Shown here one piece after another: positions 60,726 to 64,000 of a stretch of 64,000 nt of DNA (position 1 is its first letter; each line of letters opens with the position of its first letter). The notes beneath the pieces were generated by a model, which did not search any database, had not been told where the DNA came from, and saw only the letters and a program-made list of their open reading frames with translations. A program made the translations under genes and the position numbers. This stretch comes from Solirubrobacter soli DSM 22325 (GTDB lineage: Bacteria; Actinomycetota; Thermoleophilia; Solirubrobacterales; Solirubrobacteraceae): positions 124,942 through 188,941 of the forward strand of contig NZ_AUIK01000025.1 in NCBI RefSeq assembly GCF_000423665.1, in the 5' to 3' direction.

Positions 60726-60859
60726 TCGGGCGGATCTTCCCCAAAGATGCGGCGGAATACCACGGCCGCGATCCGCGTGGTCACGATCGAGGCCAGTGCG
60801 CCCACCCCGGCGAGCAGTCCGGACCAAGCCAGGCGCTTGACGAGTTCGTTTTCGGTCAT
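60722..60859 (-). CDS. Small membrane protein, DUF4235-like
   Basis: 45 residues: NELVKRLAWSGLLAGVGALA then a hydrophobic helix and VVFRRIFGEDPPE. The W...G..A...R..W/F...G..PP pattern resembles DUF4235, though shorter than usual. It is the first gene of the operon. TAGACT lies eight bases before ATG 60859. Confidence 0.65.
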   Translation of the reverse strand: MTENELVKRLAWSGLLAGVGALASIVTTRIAAVVFRRIFGEDPPE

Positions 60860-60867
60860 GGCGGCGG

Positions 60868-60873
60868 AGTCTA
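60868..60873 (-). promoter_or_regulatory. Putative -10 box (TAGACT) of the small-membrane-protein operon
   Basis: TAGACT on the minus strand is eight bases before ATG 60859; it overlaps the very end of the TetR gene. Confidence 0.45.
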
Positions 60874-61467
60874 TGCGGCCAAGCCGCCGACGATGGTGCG
60901 AACCACGTACGTCTTGGCCAGCTCGTACTCGGCGTCGCTCTCCGGCAGGAGCCCGAATATCCACCCGGTGAGGACCTGCTCGATCGCCCCGTAGAACGCC
61001 ATGACGGCGAACTCGGAGGGGATCTCCTTGCGGAACTCGCCGGTTTCCTGGGCCTTCTCGACCACGCCGCGGATCAGCGCGTAGGCCTCGCCGATCTTGC
61101 CGATGTGGGTCGCGCCGAACGTGTTCGCGGCGCGCGTGACCTCGACGATGATCACCTTCATGAGGTCGGGGTCGTGACGGTAGGACTCGACGATGAAGCC
61201 CGCGATCGCCGTCAGCTTCTGCTCGGCCGGGACGTTGAGGCGATCGGTCTCGCGGATCGCCTCCAGCAGGAAGTCCCAGCGCTCCAGGAACAGCGTGTCG
61301 AGCACCTGGTCCTTGGACTTGAAGTAGTGGTAGACGAGCCCGTACGCGACGCCGGCCTCGTTGGCGATGTCCGATACCCGGCACGAGTGGAACCCCTCGC
61401 GGGCGAAGACGCGGACCGCCGCGTCGAGGATCAGCCTGCGCTTGTCGACCGCGGCCTGCTTGGTCAC
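60871..61467 (-). CDS. TetR-family transcriptional regulator
   Basis: 198 residues. HTH at residues about 25-60: VSDIANEAGVAYGLVYHYFKSKDQVL. The ligand domain is helical (ERWDFLLEAIRETDRL...GAIEQVLTGWIFGL), similar to FadR/YsiA-like regulators of lipid metabolism. GTG 61467 shares a base with the TAG of the nitrilase gene, so the pair is an operon. A matching TetR-type palindrome lies upstream of that operon (62317-62332), suggesting self-regulation. Confidence 0.93.
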   Translation of the reverse strand: MTKQAAVDKRRLILDAAVRVFAREGFHSCRVSDIANEAGVAYGLVYHYFKSKDQVLDTLFLERWDFLLEAIRETDRLNVPAEQKLTAIAGFIVESYRHDPDLMKVIIVEVTRAANTFGATHIGKIGEAYALIRGVVEKAQETGEFRKEIPSEFAVMAFYGAIEQVLTGWIFGLLPESDAEYELAKTYVVRTIVGGLAA

Positions 61468-62294
61468 TACGCGTGGACCTCGGTCGGCCAGCGGTACGCC
61501 TCGGGACGCCGGTTGGCCAGCGAGGGCAGCGTGCGGCGGATCTCGGCCTGCCGTGAGAGGTCGAGCTCGGCGACGATGAACGTCTCGGTGTCCGGCGCGG
61601 TCGCGAGCACGACGCCCCACGGGTCGACGATCATGCTGCGCCCGCCGGAGCGGATGCCCGGCGCGTGCTCGCCGACCTGGTTGGCGGCGACGACGAACGC
61701 CTGCCCCTCGATCGCGCGAGCGCGCAGGAGGATCTCCCAGTGGTCGCGGGTGGTCGCGAACGTGAACGCGGCGGGCACGGCGACGATCTGCGCGCCCTTG
61801 ACCGCGAGGATCCGGTAGAGCTCCGGGAAGCGGACGTCGTAACAGATCGACATGCCCAGCTCGGCGCCGTCGGCGAGCGTCGTGACGACGATCTCGTCGC
61901 CCGGCGCCTCGTGCTCGGACTCCTTGTAGACGCGCCCGCCGACCTCGACGTCGAACATGTGGATCTTGCGGTAGCTCGCCTTCAGCTCGCCGTCAGGGCC
62001 GACATGGATCGACGTGTTCGCGCCGCGCTCGCCGCCGGTCGACTCGCTGAAGGAGCCCGCGACCAGATCGATGGACAATTCGGAGGCGATGCTCGTCGCC
62101 CACGCCTGGATCGGACCGTCGAACGGCTCAGCCGCGGCGATCGTCTGCTCCGGCGTGCCGAGCGCCGGCCACTTCTCCGGCAGCACGACGAGGTCCGCTC
62201 CGGCCTTCGCCGCCTCGCGGGTGAGGCGGTCGGCGGTCGCGAGATTGCGGTCCCGGTCAGGGGTTGACTGCAGCTGGACGGCGGCGGCACGCAC
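61467..62294 (-). CDS. Carbon-nitrogen hydrolase (nitrilase superfamily)
   Basis: 275 residues. The Glu-Lys-Cys triad is in VVLPEKWP, YRKIHMFDVE and SICYDVRFPEL. GSFSESTGG and IEGQAFVVAANQVGEH fit the Nit2/omega-amidase or deaminated-glutathione-amidase branch. It would hydrolyse an amide in the cytoplasm. GTG 62294 has AAGGAG six bases upstream; TTG 62312 is rejected because it contains that sequence in its reading frame. Confidence 0.92.
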   Translation of the reverse strand: MRAAAVQLQSTPDRDRNLATADRLTREAAKAGADLVVLPEKWPALGTPEQTIAAAEPFDGPIQAWATSIASELSIDLVAGSFSESTGGERGANTSIHVGPDGELKASYRKIHMFDVEVGGRVYKESEHEAPGDEIVVTTLADGAELGMSICYDVRFPELYRILAVKGAQIVAVPAAFTFATTRDHWEILLRARAIEGQAFVVAANQVGEHAPGIRSGGRSMIVDPWGVVLATAPDTETFIVAELDLSRQAEIRRTLPSLANRRPEAYRWPTEVHA

Positions 62295-62316
62295 GAGGGT
62301 TCTCCTTCCCAAGACG

Positions 62317-62332
62317 GACTGACCCGTCAGTC
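62317..62332. promoter_or_regulatory. TetR-type operator palindrome
   Basis: GACTGAC-CC-GTCAGTC is a perfect 7-bp inverted repeat, a form often bound by TetR-family repressors. It lies between the nitrilase-TetR operon and the divergent DUF2804 gene and could control both. Confidence 0.65.
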
Positions 62333-62340
62333 AACGAGCA

Positions 62341-62346
62341 TATCGT
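62341..62346 (+). promoter_or_regulatory. Putative -10 box (TATCGT) of DUF2804 gene
   Basis: TATCGT stands eight bases before ATG 62355, just after the TetR-type palindrome, so a bound repressor would cover the promoter. Confidence 0.5.
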
Positions 62347-62354
62347 TCCGGTCG

Positions 62355-62990
62355 ATGGCACTCCAAAAGTCGTGGCAGTGGATGGGCGCGTTCGGACCCG
62401 ATCTGATGCTGTGCAGCGCGTGGGCGAAGGTCGGCGTGATCCGCCGTTCGTGGTGGGCGGTGTGGGACGGCTCGACGTTGCACGAGGGGACGCGTGCACC
62501 GTTCTCGCTCGCGTATGAGAAGGGCGAGCCGATCGAGGTGACCACCGGGCCGGCGTGGACGCGCAAGACGCCGCTGCGCGTGCGCGGCACCGTGCTCGGG
62601 CGGGAGATCGACCTGCCGGGCCTGCTGGACGAGTCGCGGGGGCGCCACGCGCGCCGCACCGCGTGGCGCTGGTCGGCGGGCGCGGGCGTGTCATCCTCGG
62701 GCGCGTCCGTCGTGTGGAACCTCGTCGAGGGCCTGCACGACCGCTCGCCCTCGGAACGCACCGTCTGGGTCGACGGCAAGCCCCACGAGGTCGCCCACCA
62801 ACCCTTCGACGGGCTCACGCGCGTCGGCGACCTCGCGTTCGAAGCGGTCGCCACGCGGGCAAAGCGCGAGAACTACCTCGTGATCGCCTCCGACTACGAA
62901 CAACCCTTCGGCAGCTTCTCCGGCTCCCTCCCGGTGGCCGGTGAGCTGACCGGGTGGGGAGTGATGGAGCGCCACGAGGCTCTGTGGTGA
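62355..62990 (+). CDS. DUF2804-like protein
   Basis: 211 residues. KSWQWMGAFGPDLMLCSAWAKVG, TAWRWSAGAGVS, VVWNLVEGLHD and FGSFSGSLPVAGELTGWGVMERHEALW match DUF2804, a beta-rich family of unknown biochemical function that I associate with lipid-related loci. Cytoplasmic. Control by the divergent TetR is likely from the shared operator. Confidence 0.8.
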   Translation: MALQKSWQWMGAFGPDLMLCSAWAKVGVIRRSWWAVWDGSTLHEGTRAPFSLAYEKGEPIEVTTGPAWTRKTPLRVRGTVLGREIDLPGLLDESRGRHARRTAWRWSAGAGVSSSGASVVWNLVEGLHDRSPSERTVWVDGKPHEVAHQPFDGLTRVGDLAFEAVATRAKRENYLVIASDYEQPFGSFSGSLPVAGELTGWGVMERHEALW

Positions 62991-63016
62991 GGCCGCTGCG
63001 CGCGGCGGCGCGGCGT

Positions 63017-63166
63017 GGCGTGGCGCGGCGACGCGGTCCGGCGGCGCGGCGCGGTCCGGCGGCGCGGCGCGGTCCGGCGGCGCGGCGCGGTCCGGCAGCG
63101 CGGCGGAGTCCGGCGGCGCGGGGCGGTCCGGCGGCGCGGCGCGGTCCGGCGGCGCGGCGTGACGCG
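63017..63166. repeat. 18-bp GC tandem repeat, seven units
   Basis: GGTCCGG (AGTCCGG in one unit) starts at exactly 18-bp steps: 63035, 63053, 63071, 63089, 63107, 63125 and 63143. The unit is near GGTCCGGCGGCGCGGCGC. It fills most of the gap between the DUF2804 gene and the permease gene. Any peptide reading (AARRGP on one strand, APPDRA on the other) is probably a by-product. Confidence 0.8.
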
Positions 63167-63195
63167 GCGGCGCGCGCGGGCGGCGCGACGCGGCC

Positions 63196-64000
63196 GTGGT
63201 AGTTCTCGCCGCCGTCCTGCTGGCGGCCGCGATCGTCGCCGCGGTCGTCCAGGACCGGCGCGCGCCCGAGGCCGCGGTCGCGCTCGGCGGCGCCGCGCTG
63301 CTCCTCCTGCTCGGCGGCCTCTCCTGGCACGACGTCCGCACCGAAGCGGGCGACCTCGCGCCGACGCTCGTCGTGCTTGCGTCGCTGCTCGTGCTGGGGC
63401 ACGGGTGCCAGCAGGCCGGGGTGTTCGACGCGCTCGCGGCGCGGCTGGCGCGCGGCGCGCGGGGGTCGGCGCCGCGGCTGTTGACGCTGGTCGTGGTCGC
63501 GGCCGCCGCGGTGACCGCGGTGCTCGGCCTCGACGCGACCGTCGTCCTGCTCACGCCCGCCGCGTTCGCCGCCGCGGCGAAGACGCGCCTCAACGGCCGC
63601 CCGCACGTGTACGCGTGCGCGCACCTGGCCAACTCGGCGTCGCTGCTGCTGCCGATCTCGAACCTGACGAACCTGCTCGCGTTCCGCGCCTCGGAGCTCT
63701 CGTTCGCGCGCTTCGCCGCCTTGATGGCGCTGCCGTGGGTGGTGGCGATCGCGATCGAGTGGGGCGCGCTGCGGTGGGTGTTCCGCCGCGAGCTCGAGCC
63801 GCCCGGCCGCACGCCCCGCGAATCGATGCCGCCCTTCGCGCCCGCACCGCTCGTGGTCCTCGCGCTGACGCTCGTGGGCTTCGTCGTGGCGGGCCCGCTC
63901 GACATCGACGCCGCGTGGCCGGCCGCGCTGGGCGCGCTGTTGATGGCCGCGGTGACGGTGGCGCGCGCACCGCGCGGGGACGCCGCCGCACCGCGCGGGG
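63196..64000 (+). CDS. ArsB/NhaD-type permease (3' end outside window)
   Basis: 268 codons visible. GTG 63196 starts VVLAAVLLAAAIVAAVVQDRR; family features are HDVRTEAGDLAPTLVVLASLLVLG, a helix with LDATVVLLTPAAFAAA and the substrate loop CAHLANSASLLLPISNLTNLL. At least seven membrane helices are seen. Members extrude arsenite or exchange Na+/H+ or anions. No ars genes are visible, so the substrate is uncertain. The start is tentative because the upstream tandem repeat is also open. Confidence 0.8.
   Translation, partial: MVVLAAVLLAAAIVAAVVQDRRAPEAAVALGGAALLLLLGGLSWHDVRTEAGDLAPTLVVLASLLVLGHGCQQAGVFDALAARLARGARGSAPRLLTLVVVAAAAVTAVLGLDATVVLLTPAAFAAAAKTRLNGRPHVYACAHLANSASLLLPISNLTNLLAFRASELSFARFAALMALPWVVAIAIEWGALRWVFRRELEPPGRTPRESMPPFAPAPLVVLALTLVGFVVAGPLDIDAAWPAALGALLMAAVTVARAPRGDAAAPRG

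Noticed and set aside
63017..63166. CRISPR or protein-coding repeat array
   Set aside because: Units are directly abutting with no spacers, and no coding reading is supported.
62954..63202. An 82-codon frame through the 18-bp repeat
   Set aside because: It is only RGPAAR-type repeat translation and begins inside the DUF2804 gene.

Overview
The window comes from a very GC-rich actinobacterium. Third codon positions are almost all G or C, GTG starts are common, and actinobacterial families (Holin-X, DUF3618, PspC, collagen-like secreted proteins) are present. The set suits the Solirubrobacterales (Thermoleophilia, e.g. Solirubrobacter), but that placement is inference from gene content. I see no tRNA, rRNA, CRISPR array, prophage or intact insertion sequence. 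It reads as a chromosomal segment with many short operons.

Layout. 1-4.4 kb: a cut-off PAS histidine kinase, a type III glutamine synthetase and a collagen-like secreted protein. 4.4-12.4 kb (minus strand): a 1768-residue secreted ThuA/sugar-dehydrogenase/PKD protein behind a possible LacI-type operator, an SGNH protein and a Pro/Glu/Asp/Thr-repeat protein. 12.4-15.3 kb: a PspC-kinase-regulator operon resembling LiaFSR. 15.3-21.2 kb: a uronate-dehydrogenase-like gene overlapping a YbdK-type ligase gene, a Tat-exported dienelactone hydrolase, and a MarR-like regulator divergent from an ABC exporter. 21.2-33 kb: a toxin-like protein, methionine synthase MetH, an epoxide hydrolase divergent from a Mug glycosylase, a glycosyltransferase-flippase fusion and HemQ. 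33-37 kb: a STAND NTPase whose N-terminal domain is separated by a -1 frame change. 37-45.5 kb: a DHH phosphoesterase, a Na+/H+ antiporter, redox and secreted proteins, and a glycosidase. 45.5-50.5 kb: two paralogous secreted proteins flanking a truncated hemoglobin and a GST, then the iron-sulfur trio ErpA-BolA-monothiol glutaredoxin. 50.5-57.3 kb: a NarL-type two-component pair, an ABC-2 exporter and a YCII/ECF sigma pair. 57.3-64 kb: DegV, an AI-2E-type permease, a DUF4235-like/coiled-coil/Holin-X/DUF3618 operon, a TetR-nitrilase operon with its operator, and the start of an ArsB-like permease.

Two signals recur. First, at least 14 genes carry a TANNNT box 6-10 nt before the start codon and lack a Shine-Dalgarno sequence, which suggests widespread leaderless transcription; I used it to choose several starts. 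Second, a palindrome with an AAGGGG stem and a TCTGA-like loop occurs at three gene ends.

The strongest candidates for something undescribed are the split STAND system (33080-37056), the toxin-like protein with an eCIS-cargo-like leader and an EndoU-like C-terminus (21181-22071), the 166-bp element bounded by 18-bp perfect inverted repeats (40149-40314), and the palindrome family.
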